From Microbacteriaceae bacterium (GTDB lineage: Bacteria > Actinomycetota > Actinomycetes > Actinomycetales > Microbacteriaceae), in NCBI GenBank assembly GCA_947443745.1, contig CANEXL010000004.1, forward strand, positions 1 to 47,496: a stretch of DNA of 47,496 nt, given 5' to 3'. Both the position numbers and the translations under genes were made by a program. Position 1 is the stretch's first letter. Each line of letters starts with the position of its first letter. Shown here piece by piece: positions 1 to 10,817 of this stretch. The notes beneath the pieces are model-generated. The model did no database searches. It was not told the origin of the DNA and was given only the letters and a program-made list of their open reading frames with translations.

Positions 1-607
1 TGACGTAGTCCTTACCAAAGTCGTCATTCTGAGACAGAATGGCGGCGGTAACGGGCTTGCCTGACGTCGCGAGCAACTCACCAAAGGTGTAACCCTCTTC
101 GTAGTATGTCGGCAGCAGGCCATACGTGTAAGGGTTTGCCGTCTGGTCAGACGAGAAACCACTCGCACCAGAAATCAAGAGCACCTGAGGAACTTTGCTC
201 TCGTTGGCAATGGGCTCGATTGCCTTGTTCGTTGGCGTACCGAGGGCTCCAACGTAGGCAAACATGCCACCGTCGACGAGCTGGCGGAAGTTTGAGACTG
301 CCTTGGCAGGGTCATACGCGTCATCGAGATAGGTCAGGTTGACCGCGCGGGTCTTTCCATCGCCAAACTCGAATCCGCCAGCAGCGTTCTGAGCTTCGAG
401 GTAGGAATAGAGCCCAGCAACACTGCACGAACCCGGTCCAGCGGTTGCGCCGCTGAGGGGGGAACTAATACCGAGGCTCAGAGTGGTGTCTGTGATTCCG
501 GGGGTTGCCGCCACCGCTTCGCGGGCGCAGCCCGACATAACGAGGGCCGATACTCCCGCGAGCGCAATGATGCCGCTCAGTTTTCCCATTGATCGCAATT
601 TCTTCAT
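1..607 (-). CDS. ABC transporter substrate-binding lipoprotein, LivJ/LivK type (C-terminus beyond left edge)
   Basis: Extracellular solute-binding protein of a branched-chain-amino-acid-type (HAAT family) importer. Translation from the ATG at 605-607 gives a positively charged start, a hydrophobic stretch and a lipobox ending MSGC at about residue 24, so it should be a membrane-anchored lipoprotein. The mature part begins with the family pattern of a LivJ-like protein (LGISSPLSG, then DDAYDPAKAV and VGALGTPTNKA), typical of the Peripla_BP_6 fold. About 202 codons lie in the window and the frame is open at base 1. It is the last gene of a minus-strand set, 29 bases behind the LivM-like permease. 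Because the set follows an aromatic O-demethylase gene, the ligand may be an aromatic acid rather than an amino acid; this is inference. Confidence 0.9.
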   Translation of the reverse strand, partial: MKKLRSMGKLSGIIALAGVSALVMSGCAREAVAATPGITDTTLSLGISSPLSGATAGPGSCSVAGLYSYLEAQNAAGGFEFGDGKTRAVNLTYLDDAYDPAKAVSNFRQLVDGGMFAYVGALGTPTNKAIEPIANESKVPQVLLISGASGFSSDQTANPYTYGLLPTYYEEGYTFGELLATSGKPVTAAILSQNDDFGKDYV

Positions 608-636
608 GGATATTGCCTCATCTTCTTTGATTGGTG

Positions 637-1728
637 TTACGTGTTTTTACTTGGTGACTCCGGATGTGATTCGGAGACGTCTGTGGTGGTGTGAGCAGAA
701 ACAGGGCCGGTTTCGTTCTGCGCAGGCCCGGCATCCTCAGGCCCGGCATTCTCGGCCCTGTTTAACTTTTGGCGCGCACGAGCAATGAGTTGGATCAACC
801 TGCGGGGCAGCGATACCAGCCCGTGGGGGAGCAAGAAAAGAATGACGAGCAAAACAACGCCCGAGATGAGAGCGGTCTGAGTCGGGTCGATTTGACCGGA
901 GATTGCCGGCAGGAAAACGAAGTACGCGGCGCCCAAAACTGTTCCAATGATGCTGGCCGAGCCTCCGATGACCATGGCTACCACCATGTTGATGGAGTTG
1001 TGAAAGCTCATCGTTTCGGGGGAGGTGTACTGCACAATTCCGATGTAGAGGAAGCCTGCCGCTCCGCCAAACATTGACGCAACGGTGAAGGCCAGAACCT
1101 TGTAGCGATAGGACGAAATCCCCATGGACATCGCGACGGCCTCGTTGGTGCGCACGATTCCAAAGGCCCGTCCAATGCGACCCTTGGTCAGATTGCGGCC
1201 GAAGATGAAGAGAACGACAGCAATGGCAAAAACGATGTAGTACCGCCACTGGTCGCTCGCTAGACCCGACCAGTCTGGGGCATCGAGCCAACTCACGGTG
1301 GTTCCCTGCGATCCGCCCGTAAATTCTGAGAAACGCTTGGCGAGCGGAACGCCAATGATGGGTAAGGAAATGGTCACCATGGCAAGGGCGATGCCGCGCA
1401 GGCGCACAGCAAAGAGGGCCACGAGCATTCCTACGAGGGCCGGAATGAGGCAGCTCAGGACGAAGACCAACACGATCGGCCAGTCATTCAGAATTCCGTA
1501 AGCCGCAACGTAGGCACCGAGCCCCAGGAACGCGCTCTGACCGAGAGAAACTTGGCCCGCGTATCCCATGACAATATTGAGCCCCAGAATCGCTACCGCG
1601 TAGACCGCGACAAGCGAGAGCTGATAGTTCATGAAGGGCGAAGAAACAAGCGGGGCAACAATGAGAAAGACGGCAATGGCGGCGAGAGCGAGGCCCCGCA
1701 CCTTGGTGTTAGCGATGAAGTTTTTCAT
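637..1728 (-). CDS. livM: Branched-chain-amino-acid-type ABC transporter permease, LivM-like
   Basis: Second membrane subunit of the importer. The 363-residue product is strongly hydrophobic for about 310 residues, with many predicted helices, and carries the LivM signature GYAGQVSLGQSAFLGLGAY near residue 55 and an EAA-like loop followed by IGGSASIIGTVLGA in the second half. The last 45 residues are hydrophilic and rich in Glu, Pro and Thr, a cytoplasmic tail of no evident function. The start ATG overlaps the stop of the LivH-like gene, which indicates translational coupling. The family assignment is firm; the transported substrate is not known and may be a methoxylated aromatic acid given the neighbours. 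Confidence 0.9.
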   Translation of the reverse strand: MKNFIANTKVRGLALAAIAVFLIVAPLVSSPFMNYQLSLVAVYAVAILGLNIVMGYAGQVSLGQSAFLGLGAYVAAYGILNDWPIVLVFVLSCLIPALVGMLVALFAVRLRGIALAMVTISLPIIGVPLAKRFSEFTGGSQGTTVSWLDAPDWSGLASDQWRYYIVFAIAVVLFIFGRNLTKGRIGRAFGIVRTNEAVAMSMGISSYRYKVLAFTVASMFGGAAGFLYIGIVQYTSPETMSFHNSINMVVAMVIGGSASIIGTVLGAAYFVFLPAISGQIDPTQTALISGVVLLVILFLLPHGLVSLPRRLIQLIARARQKLNRAENAGPEDAGPAQNETGPVSAHTTTDVSESHPESPSKNT

Positions 1729-2609
1729 TAGACGCGCACCACGACCTTTCGCCCGAACAGGCCCTGCGGTCTCACGGCGAGCACGATCATCACCATGATG
1801 AAGGGAACGGCAATCTTGAGGTCATCACCGATAAAGCTGACGTATGCCCCGGCGAGATTCTCCACAATTCCGATCGTCCAGGCGGCAATCACGGCACCAA
1901 AGGGGCTGTCCAGACCACCGAGGATCGCGGCGGCAAGCGCATAGACGAGAGCAAAATCGAGCATGGAGGGGCTGATGAACAGTTGTGGCGCGACGAGCAC
2001 TCCGGCGATGGAACCGAGGCCGGCGGCAAGGCCCCAGCCGATCATGAGAAGGCGACTGACGGGAAGGCCGGAGAGCGATGCGGACTGGGGATTGTCAGCC
2101 ACGGCGCGCATGGCCAGCCCCATTTTCGTGACCCGAAAGAGTGATTGCAGCAGCACCATGACCAGCAGGAGAACGATGATGGTCCCCAGTGATCGCAGGC
2201 TGATGAAGACGCCGAGGATGTCAATCGATTCTGCAGGAAAGAGGGAGGGGAAGGGGTGCGGCTCGTAGCCGAAGAACGCGGCGGCGATGCCGGTGAACAG
2301 CGTCAAGAGCCCAATCGTGACGACGACCGCCGTGTCGGGGTCGCCCCCCTCAAACTTGCGCACGATGACCCGCTCGACCACCGCGCCAGACAAGAACGCA
2401 AACACGAAGGCGACAACGATGGCGACCAGCAGCGGCGTCCCAGATTCTGTCAGCGCATAGGCCACGAAGGTTGCGAGCACGGCCATCGCACCTTGGGCGA
2501 AGTTGATCATGCCCGTGGAACGGTTGACCAGCACAATGGCCAGAGCCAAGGCGCCATAAATCGATCCGGTGGCGAGGCCTTCGACAATCAATTGAATGAA
2601 ATACGCCAT
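1728..2609 (-). CDS. livH: Branched-chain-amino-acid-type ABC transporter permease, LivH-like
   Basis: First membrane subunit of the HAAT-type importer. The 293-residue protein starts FIQLIVEGLATGSIYGALALAIVLVNRSTGMINFAQGAMA, the classical LivH N-terminus, and ends with the conserved RPQGLFG motif. About eight hydrophobic helices are visible, and a GGLDSPFGAVIAA segment near residue 235 matches the cytoplasmic loop that contacts the ATPases. The length is normal for LivH. It lies between the LivF-like ATPase gene (3-base gap) and livM (one-base overlap), so the subunits are co-translated in the usual order. Confidence 0.9.
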   Translation of the reverse strand: MAYFIQLIVEGLATGSIYGALALAIVLVNRSTGMINFAQGAMAVLATFVAYALTESGTPLLVAIVVAFVFAFLSGAVVERVIVRKFEGGDPDTAVVVTIGLLTLFTGIAAAFFGYEPHPFPSLFPAESIDILGVFISLRSLGTIIVLLLVMVLLQSLFRVTKMGLAMRAVADNPQSASLSGLPVSRLLMIGWGLAAGLGSIAGVLVAPQLFISPSMLDFALVYALAAAILGGLDSPFGAVIAAWTIGIVENLAGAYVSFIGDDLKIAVPFIMVMIVLAVRPQGLFGRKVVVRV

Positions 2610-2612
2610 CAG

Positions 2613-3323
2613 TTAGCCTCCAAGGTACGCGCGGCGTACTTCGTCCATGCCCATGAGTTTCTCTCGGGGGCCTTGCAGAGAAATGCGCCCCGTTTCGAGC
2701 ACAATCGCATGGTCGACAACCCTGAATGCGAGGGCTGCATTTTGCTCGACGATGACCATCGAAACGCCGGCTTCGCTGCGCAGTCTGCCGATGGTGGCAT
2801 ACACGTTCTGCGCGGTGCTCGGAGCGAGACCCAGCGAAGCCTCATCCAGAAGAATCAATCGAGGTTTAGCCATGATGCCTCGGGCAATGGCGAGCATTTG
2901 TTGCTCGCCGCCGGAAAGCGTGGACGCGTTTGATCCGATGCGCGCGCGGAGGTTGGGGAACAGATCGAGACAGTATTCGATGTCGTCGGCAACCGTCTTG
3001 CGGTCCCGCTGCTGAAAGGCCCCGACCCGAAGGTTGTCGCGAACGCTGAGGTCGCCCAGCGTGCCGCGCCCCTCGGGAACATGAGCAATTCCAAGGCGTG
3101 CAATCTTGTCGGGCCGCATGCCGGTGATATCGCGGCCATCAAAACGGATGCTCCCGGTCGTGGTCACCATGCCACTGATCGCCCGTAAGGTCGTCGATTT
3201 TCCGGCCCCGTTGGCGCCCAGAATGCCGGCAGCATCGTTCTCCTCAACGGAGAAGGAGACACCGTGCAAAACCGGCGCCGCACCGTAGGACGCGCCAACG
3301 TTGTCAAGTTCAAGCAGACTCAT
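2613..3323 (-). CDS. livF: ABC transporter ATP-binding protein, LivF-like
   Basis: ATPase subunit that powers the importer. The 236-residue protein shows Walker A GANGAGKST (about residues 36-44), the signature LSGGEQQMLAIARG (near 137), Walker B LILLDEASLGLAP and the H-loop region VEQNA. AHVPEGRGTLGDLSVRDNL is the LivF-type Q-loop segment. The length is normal for LivF. Its start overlaps the 3' end of livG by 14 bases, so expression is coupled. It forms a heterodimer with LivG under the LivH/LivM pore by analogy to the family. Confidence 0.92.
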   Translation of the reverse strand: MSLLELDNVGASYGAAPVLHGVSFSVEENDAAGILGANGAGKSTTLRAISGMVTTTGSIRFDGRDITGMRPDKIARLGIAHVPEGRGTLGDLSVRDNLRVGAFQQRDRKTVADDIEYCLDLFPNLRARIGSNASTLSGGEQQMLAIARGIMAKPRLILLDEASLGLAPSTAQNVYATIGRLRSEAGVSMVIVEQNAALAFRVVDHAIVLETGRISLQGPREKLMGMDEVRRAYLGG

Positions 3324-4134
3324 CTGTCGGTTCCTCCCGGCCTAAGTAGGCTTCGACAACGCGCGGGTCGGACTGCGCTTCGCTGGCAGTGCCCTCCATG
3401 AGTGTGCGGCCGTTGTTCAACACCAGAACGCGATCGGTCACGGCCGAGATGAGGCCCATGTGGTGTTCCACAATGACGATTGTGAGATCAAAGTCGGCGC
3501 GCACCTGGCCGATGGAGGCGATGAAGGCCTCCACTTCCGCGTGAGACAGGCCGGCCGCAGGCTCGTCGAGCAGCAGCACGCGGGGGTGGGAGATCAGGGC
3601 GCGGCAGAGCTCGATTGTCTTGTGCAGCCCGGGAGAGAGCTCATCGGCGGGAGAATCGGCCACCGATCCGAGGCCGAAGCGCTCGAGGAGTGCACGAGCC
3701 TCTTCGCGGGCGGCCCGTTCGGCGCGCACGGTGAAGGGCAGGCGGAGGGCCCACGCGAGTGGCCCGCCAGGAAGCGAAGAGTGGGCGCCGAGCACAACGT
3801 TTTCGAGCACCGTCAGCCGCAATTGCAAAGCGGGATGCTGGAACGTGCGGGCGAGCCCCATCAGGGAGAGCCGGTCCCCGGCCAGTCCCAACGTTTCGAC
3901 GTCGCCCAGAAGAATCGAGCCCGAGGAGGGCACATAGTGACCGCTAATGCAGTTAAAAAGGGACGTCTTTCCGGCACCGTTTGGGCCGACGAGACCGAAA
4001 ATCTGGCCCGCCTCAACGTGCAGACTGACCTCTTCAAGAACGGTAATACCGCCGAACGTGAGGTTCACATTCTTGAGCGTCAGCTCAGCCGCACCGACCG
4101 CAGTGCGTGATCGGCCACGCTGACTGAGACGCAT
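3310..4134 (-). CDS. livG: ABC transporter ATP-binding protein, LivG-like
   Basis: Second ATPase of the importer. I start it at the ATG at 4132-4134 because an AGAGGG ribosome-binding site lies 4 bases upstream; the open frame runs on to 4272 but the extra residues have no family counterpart. From this start the protein has 274 residues with Walker A GPNGAGKTS, Walker B VLLLDEPAAGLSHAE and the family ending DPRVVEAYLGRE. The signature motif reads LSPGLHKTIELCRAL, so the usual second Gly and Gln of the LivG signature (Y-G-x-Q) are replaced by a less common L-H-K. The gene is first in the transporter block, about 210 bases behind the demethylase gene, where a candidate promoter is seen. Confidence 0.88.
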   Translation of the reverse strand: MRLSQRGRSRTAVGAAELTLKNVNLTFGGITVLEEVSLHVEAGQIFGLVGPNGAGKTSLFNCISGHYVPSSGSILLGDVETLGLAGDRLSLMGLARTFQHPALQLRLTVLENVVLGAHSSLPGGPLAWALRLPFTVRAERAAREEARALLERFGLGSVADSPADELSPGLHKTIELCRALISHPRVLLLDEPAAGLSHAEVEAFIASIGQVRADFDLTIVIVEHHMGLISAVTDRVLVLNNGRTLMEGTASEAQSDPRVVEAYLGREEPTDESA

Positions 4135-4274
4135 CTGGCCCTCTTTTGGTGCGCCAGATGCGTGCAACTGTTTCATTCCCAAAGCCGGCCCCCAGACCAT
4201 TTCTCGCATCCTTGCGACGTTATTTGCTGTGCCGTGGCTCTTCGTGCTGTGCTGTTCTGCTTCGTGAACCAAGA

Positions 4275-4304
4275 GTTACACACATCAAAACTGTGGCTCG
4301 ACAA
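4275..4304 (-). promoter_or_regulatory. Candidate sigma-70-type promoter for the liv-type transporter block
   Basis: On the minus strand TTGTCG (4299-4304) and TGTAAC (4275-4280) are separated by 18 bases, in the 210-base gap between the demethylase stop and the livG start. Both boxes match the consensus only partly, so co-transcription with the demethylase is equally possible. Confidence 0.3.
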
Positions 4305-4345
4305 GATTTCCGATTTAGATAAACGTAAGAAAACTTCAGTGACTC

Positions 4346-5716
4346 TCAATCGTCTTGGCGATAGACCGAACGAGCGAAGTCATGGTACGGCGCGGGAGCG
4401 ACGGTCGCGCGAATGTGAACCTGCCGGTGAACGGCGTCGACCTGCGGCTTCCGAGAAATGGGGTCCTCGCCCCAGACGATATCCACGACCGTTCCCTCGG
4501 CAACGCCCACGTCGATGCTCGCCAGCGACATGTACAGCTGGTCAAACGCAACGTAGCCCGCGTCGGTTGAGATTCCGACATCCACGCCGCCGCTGAGAAC
4601 ACGATCCATTTGGTAGAAGCCGTAGCGTCCCTTCGGAAAATCAAGGTACTTTGCGGGAGTGCCGGGTTCGAGCTGCGATTGCACGACCGCGGCAACGTCT
4701 GCGGCATTCCAGAGCAGCGTGACCTTGCGACGCTGTGGTGCATTGGCGATGAGCTCCAATGCGGCCCGACCATGGAACTCGTGGTCGAATTTCACTGACC
4801 GCCCGAGGCCCAGGTCAAAGGGTGTGAAATAGAAGTCATGCACATCGGCTGAGTACAGCGATCCGCCAATCGAGCCCGCACGAGCAGCGGGGAGCCACTC
4901 GCGGTACTCAGCGAGGTCATCATCGAAGATGGCCGGGAACGGTGTGGGAACCCATCCGGATTCCAGTGGCGAGCTTGAGTAGGCCTTTGCTCCGACGCGT
5001 CGGATCTGAAACTCGGCGCCGGCTTCGAGAAGAGCGTCGCGCACAACAATGTTGTCTACCCAGGGGCCGAAGAACTCGAAGCCAGGCTGCCCGGCCATTC
5101 CGTGGCGCAGAGCCTTGACGGGCTTGTCGGCAATCGTCACGTCGGCGATATGAAAGAACTTGACCTCGGGAACCGGCCCCCCAAAGACCTTTTCCATGAC
5201 GGTATTCGCGTGCGGGCCTTGCAGTTGGTATCGATAGAACGTCGGCGTTCCCTCGCGCATATTGGAGTTGGCCTCCAGGCGGTGACGCACATCTTTGCCC
5301 GCCCCCTCCGCTTTCTCAAGGTTGTACCGCACCCAGTCGATGAGGATATGGTGCCCAATCAACACAAGACCCTCAGGCCCCTCTTCGTTGTAGAACAGGA
5401 TGCCGTCACCGATGAGAAAACCGTCCTGGTTGACACAGATGAGCTGCTTCGCGACGCCGGGGCGAAAATTGGTGAACGTGTTCGGGGAGATTTCCATGAG
5501 GGCGGGAATCAGATCGGCGCCATCCAGAAAGAGTTGGGTCATGTGATGCGACTGATCCATCAAGGCAACCGTCGTGCTCCACGCACGCTGCTCGTCTCGC
5601 CAGTTGGTGAACTCTGGCGAGATCGGAAAAGTGATCGCCGGCCAGTCCTGATGGCGCAACAATTCGACCGGGTTTCCCACGCGGGCGATTGCTTCGGAGA
5701 GACTCTCTGACGTCAT
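4346..5716 (-). CDS. THF-dependent aromatic O-demethylase homologue 1 (GcvT/LigM/DesA family)
   Basis: Member of the glycine-cleavage T-protein-like family whose characterised relatives LigM and DesA move the methyl group of vanillate, 3-O-methylgallate or syringate to tetrahydrofolate, giving 5-methyl-THF and the phenol. The 456-residue length matches LigM (about 470). Conserved blocks shared with the other two copies in this window are ALMDQSHHMTQLF near residue 50, LRHGMAGQPGFEFFGPW near 205, YSSSPLESGWVPTPFPAIF near 248, KFDHEFHGRAALE near 310 and the C-terminal VVDIVWGEDP. It resembles homologue 2 much more than the LigM-like copy, so its substrate is probably different from LigM's. It is divergent from an iclR gene and precedes an ABC importer. 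Substrate is not determinable from sequence alone; an aminomethyltransferase misannotation should be expected. Confidence 0.82.
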   Translation of the reverse strand: MTSESLSEAIARVGNPVELLRHQDWPAITFPISPEFTNWRDEQRAWSTTVALMDQSHHMTQLFLDGADLIPALMEISPNTFTNFRPGVAKQLICVNQDGFLIGDGILFYNEEGPEGLVLIGHHILIDWVRYNLEKAEGAGKDVRHRLEANSNMREGTPTFYRYQLQGPHANTVMEKVFGGPVPEVKFFHIADVTIADKPVKALRHGMAGQPGFEFFGPWVDNIVVRDALLEAGAEFQIRRVGAKAYSSSPLESGWVPTPFPAIFDDDLAEYREWLPAARAGSIGGSLYSADVHDFYFTPFDLGLGRSVKFDHEFHGRAALELIANAPQRRKVTLLWNAADVAAVVQSQLEPGTPAKYLDFPKGRYGFYQMDRVLSGGVDVGISTDAGYVAFDQLYMSLASIDVGVAEGTVVDIVWGEDPISRKPQVDAVHRQVHIRATVAPAPYHDFARSVYRQDD

Positions 5717-5814
5717 TGTTTTTCCTCACCTGGTCACTCCCGTGATCGTCGGCAATGACGTTGGGGGAGTGGGTGGCCAGCCTAGGTGGGTCGCACAGTC
5801 TTTAGAATGGCAAC

Positions 5815-5829
5815 TATCGTTCAACGGGA
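5815..5829. promoter_or_regulatory. Candidate IclR operator in the divergent demethylase/iclR region
   Basis: TATCGTTCAACGGGA matches the palindromic consensus TCCYGTTSAACRGGA in 13 of 15 positions, which is the same motif found upstream of homologue 2 (6829-6843). It lies between two divergent starts (5716 and 5868), the usual place for an autoregulating IclR protein. Binding is inferred, not shown. Confidence 0.4.
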
Positions 5830-5867
5830 ATCCCACCCCCGCCCCCATGGCGGCGAAGGAGAGCACA

Positions 5868-6743
5868 ATGGCACATCACTCGAATGGCACATCGGCGCTG
5901 AGTCGCGCCATCATGATTCTGGAGACCTTTACGTTCGAGGCGCCCTTTCTCTCGCTGACGTCGATTGCGAATCGCAGTGGAATACCACTCTCGTCGACCC
6001 AGCGAATCGTGACGGAACTGGTGTCGCATGACCTCCTCGAGCGGATGCCCGATCGCAGTTATCGTGTGGGAAACCGACTCTGGGAGATGGGCACCCGAGC
6101 GCCCGGCGCCTTGGGGCTTCGGGAAATAGCTTTGCCATACCTCCACGTGATTCAGTCGCGTGTTCGCCAACACACCCAACTCGTCGTTCGTGCCGATTTG
6201 GATGTTCTGGTGATTGAGCGCCTCTCGGCCCGGCACGCCATCGTCAACGCCTCGATTATCGGGGGGCGAATTCCGCTCCAGTATTCCTGCGGCGGAATAG
6301 TGCTACTGGCCGCCGCCGAGGACGGAGTGCTCGAACGTGTTATTGGCCGAGGGCTTCAGCCCATCACCCCCGAAAGCTTGCAGACGGAGGCGGAGCTGCG
6401 GGCGGCCGTGGAATTTGCCCGCCGCGAAGGATACGCCGTTGCCGATGGGCGAATATTTCCGGGTTCGCGGGGGATCGGGGTTCCCATTCGGGGCTATCAG
6501 GGCGCGACCATTGGCGCGATCTGCATTGTGGTGCCCAACGACGGAAGTTCGCCCATGGCTCACGTGGGTCTGCTTCGGCGCGCTGCGGAGGCCGTCTCGC
6601 AAGCGATCGTGCGCAGTTATCTCCCCGAGGAGAACCCCGATGCGTCACCGGGAGGTTCGTACCGCAGCCTCGTGAGTTCATCCGAACTGTCCATGGAGTT
6701 CCTTCAGCAAATCCAAGAGGAGCTCGGCGCCCCGGCCCACTAA
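5868..6743 (+). CDS. IclR-family transcriptional regulator 1
   Basis: Probable ligand-responsive regulator of the flanking O-demethylase genes. I start it at the ATG at 5868 behind AAGGAGA; the frame is open further upstream but without family residues. The 291-residue product has an N-terminal winged helix (ALSRAIMILETF, then LTSIANRSGIPLSSTQRIVTELVSHDLLER) and a C-terminal IclR effector domain (GLREIALPYLHVI, GGRIPLQYSCGGIVLLAA, RIFPGSRGIGVPI). IclR proteins commonly sense aromatic acids. It is divergent to demethylase homologue 1 and upstream of homologue 2, and related palindromes occur before both, so one regulator may serve both sides. Confidence 0.88.
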   Translation: MAHHSNGTSALSRAIMILETFTFEAPFLSLTSIANRSGIPLSSTQRIVTELVSHDLLERMPDRSYRVGNRLWEMGTRAPGALGLREIALPYLHVIQSRVRQHTQLVVRADLDVLVIERLSARHAIVNASIIGGRIPLQYSCGGIVLLAAAEDGVLERVIGRGLQPITPESLQTEAELRAAVEFARREGYAVADGRIFPGSRGIGVPIRGYQGATIGAICIVVPNDGSSPMAHVGLLRRAAEAVSQAIVRSYLPEENPDASPGGSYRSLVSSSELSMEFLQQIQEELGAPAH

Positions 6744-6828
6744 GCCCTGGCTCGTTGAGCACGTGCCCAACGAATCGCCGCACGTTGAACCCCCGGATAT
6801 CAACCGGAAATTCTGTGACGGGCAATCC

Positions 6829-6843
6829 TCCTGTTGAACGGGA
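6829..6843. promoter_or_regulatory. Candidate IclR operator upstream of demethylase homologue 2
   Basis: TCCTGTTGAACGGGA is a near-perfect odd palindrome (TCC-x-GTT-x-AAC-x-GGA). A second copy of the core GTTGAAC lies at 6784-6790, 49 bases upstream and so on roughly the same DNA face, and a close relative lies at 5815-5829. A -10-like TATATT follows at 6849-6854. The arrangement suggests an activator-type IclR site. Confidence 0.42.
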
Positions 6844-6939
6844 GTGCCTATATTGCATTTCGCGCGACTCTCTTAGTCTTTTTTGACTCCACAACGTCAC
6901 CGTCGACGATCACCGGGAGCCAACGAGCGAGGAATAATC

Positions 6940-8295
6940 ATGACAACTGAGAGTCTTTCTGAGGCCATCGCCCGCAGCGGCAATGCGGCAGATTTTTTGC
7001 GCAACTCACAGGCCCGCCCGACCGTTTTTCCGGTGGCCCCCGAGTTCAGCAACTGGCGCTCGGAGCAACATTCCTGGCGCGAGACCGTTGCCTTGCTCGA
7101 CCAGTCGCACCACATGACCGACCTCTTTCTCACCGGTCCCGATGCTCTGCGGCTTTTGAGCGACCTTGCCGTGAACAGCTTCGCGAACTTCGGTGTCGAC
7201 AACGCCAAGCAGTTCATCGCGGTCAATCATGAGGGTTACCTCATCGGCGACGCAATTCTGTTTTACCTTGGCGAGGAAAGTTTCGACCTCGTCGGGCATC
7301 CGATGGTCATCGATTGGGTGCAGTACCACCTCGAAACTGGCTCCTACAATGCCACCGCTGAGCGTGACGGCAATTCCATCGTGCGCCAGGGCCCGCCGAA
7401 GCTGTACCGCTATGAACTTCAGGGCCCCAACGCGCTCGCCCTCGTGGAGAAGGTAACGGGCGCCCCTGTCCCCGCCACAAAGTTCTTTCACATGACCAGT
7501 TTCACCATCGCGAATACCACCGTTCGGGCACTGCGCCACGGCATGGCCGGGCAGCCAGGGTTCGAGCTCTTTGGACCGTGGGCTGATGGCCCCACCATTC
7601 ACGCAGCGCTCCTCGAGGCCGGTGCCGAATTCGGGCTGGTGCAGGTCGGGTCGATGGGGTATTCCAGTGCCAACCTTGAGTCCGGATGGGTTCCTTCTCC
7701 GCTGCCCGCAATCTTCTCGGGCAAAGGCACCGCGGAGTATCGCGCATGGTTGGCGGCAACCCGGGCGGGATCCCTTGCCGGAAGCCTGACATCCGATGAT
7801 ATTGAGGATTATTACGTCACGCCGTACGACCTCGCGTACGGCCGAAGCGTTGCGTTTGACCACGAGTTTGTGGGTCGTGCCGCGCTGGAGACGCACGCAG
7901 CGAACCAGAATCGCCAGAAAGTTACCCTGGTGTGGAACTCTGACGACGTCGCCGCGGTGATGGGGTCCCTCTTCCAACCGGGAACACCCGCGAAGTACAT
8001 GAGTTTGCCGAAGGCCCGCTACGGCCTCTACCAAGCCGACCTCGTTCTCGTTGACGGCAAACAGGTCGGTATTTCCATGGATTGCGGCTACATGGCAAAT
8101 GAGCAACTTTTTGCGTCTCTTGCCACGATTGACGTTGCCTCGGCGGAACCGGGAACGGAAGTCACCGTGGTGTGGGGCGAGGAGCCCAACACGCGCAAGC
8201 TCCAGGTTGAACCACATCGGCAGGTGGAAATTCGAGCGACCGTTGCGCCGGCGCCATTCGTGCAGTTTGCCCGGAGCAATTACCGAGACCGGTGA
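6940..8295 (+). CDS. THF-dependent aromatic O-demethylase homologue 2 (GcvT/LigM/DesA family)
   Basis: The start at 6940 is chosen because GCGAGGA precedes it and because the N-terminus (MTTESLSEAIARSGN) then aligns with that of homologue 1 (MTSESLSEAIARVGN). The 451-residue protein has the same blocks: VALLDQSHHMTDLF, LRHGMAGQPGFELFGPW, YSSANLESGWVPSPLPAIF, AFDHEFVGRAALE and VTVVWGEEPNTRKLQVEPHRQ. The family transfers aryl O-methyl groups to THF in the cytosol. It heads the plus-strand one-carbon operon (metF, ligM, folE, purU, folD). Homologues 1 and 2 look like an old duplication, perhaps split between the two methoxyl groups of syringate or between syringate and another acid; this is inference. 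Confidence 0.82.
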   Translation: MTTESLSEAIARSGNAADFLRNSQARPTVFPVAPEFSNWRSEQHSWRETVALLDQSHHMTDLFLTGPDALRLLSDLAVNSFANFGVDNAKQFIAVNHEGYLIGDAILFYLGEESFDLVGHPMVIDWVQYHLETGSYNATAERDGNSIVRQGPPKLYRYELQGPNALALVEKVTGAPVPATKFFHMTSFTIANTTVRALRHGMAGQPGFELFGPWADGPTIHAALLEAGAEFGLVQVGSMGYSSANLESGWVPSPLPAIFSGKGTAEYRAWLAATRAGSLAGSLTSDDIEDYYVTPYDLAYGRSVAFDHEFVGRAALETHAANQNRQKVTLVWNSDDVAAVMGSLFQPGTPAKYMSLPKARYGLYQADLVLVDGKQVGISMDCGYMANEQLFASLATIDVASAEPGTEVTVVWGEEPNTRKLQVEPHRQVEIRATVAPAPFVQFARSNYRDR

Positions 8296-8373
8296 TGGGT
8301 CTCAGGCCCGCAGAATGTTTGCTGAGATTTTGAAATTAATCGATCGAAGTACTTGCGAGATATTCCCATAAAG

Positions 8374-8418
8374 CACTATGTTCATAGTGAACACACTATC
8401 CCCATAGGTAACTATGGG
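8374..8418. promoter_or_regulatory. Nested palindromes upstream of metF (candidate operator array)
   Basis: Three perfect inverted repeats sit within 45 bases: CACTATG-TT-CATAGTG (8374-8389), the partly overlapping TGTTCATAGTGAACA (8379-8393), and CCCATAG-GTAA-CTATGGG (8401-8418), which ends just before the metF ribosome-binding site AGGAGG. The first two cannot both be filled as DNA sites at once, and the third could also fold as an RNA hairpin near the Shine-Dalgarno. A PadR or IclR site is possible; no regulator is proven. Confidence 0.45.
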
Positions 8419-8432
8419 CACAAGGAGGCAAC

Positions 8433-10746
<2,314 letters not shown>

Positions 10747-10817
10747 CCATGTCTCGAGGCTTGGGTGGAGCGCGCATGGAAGCGCTCTACCCTCGCACCG
10801 GGCACGCCGAGCACACC

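Noticed and set aside
4135..4272. Upstream extension of livG to the ATG at 4272
   Set aside because: The 46 extra residues have no counterpart in LivG proteins, and a good ribosome-binding site precedes the ATG at 4134.
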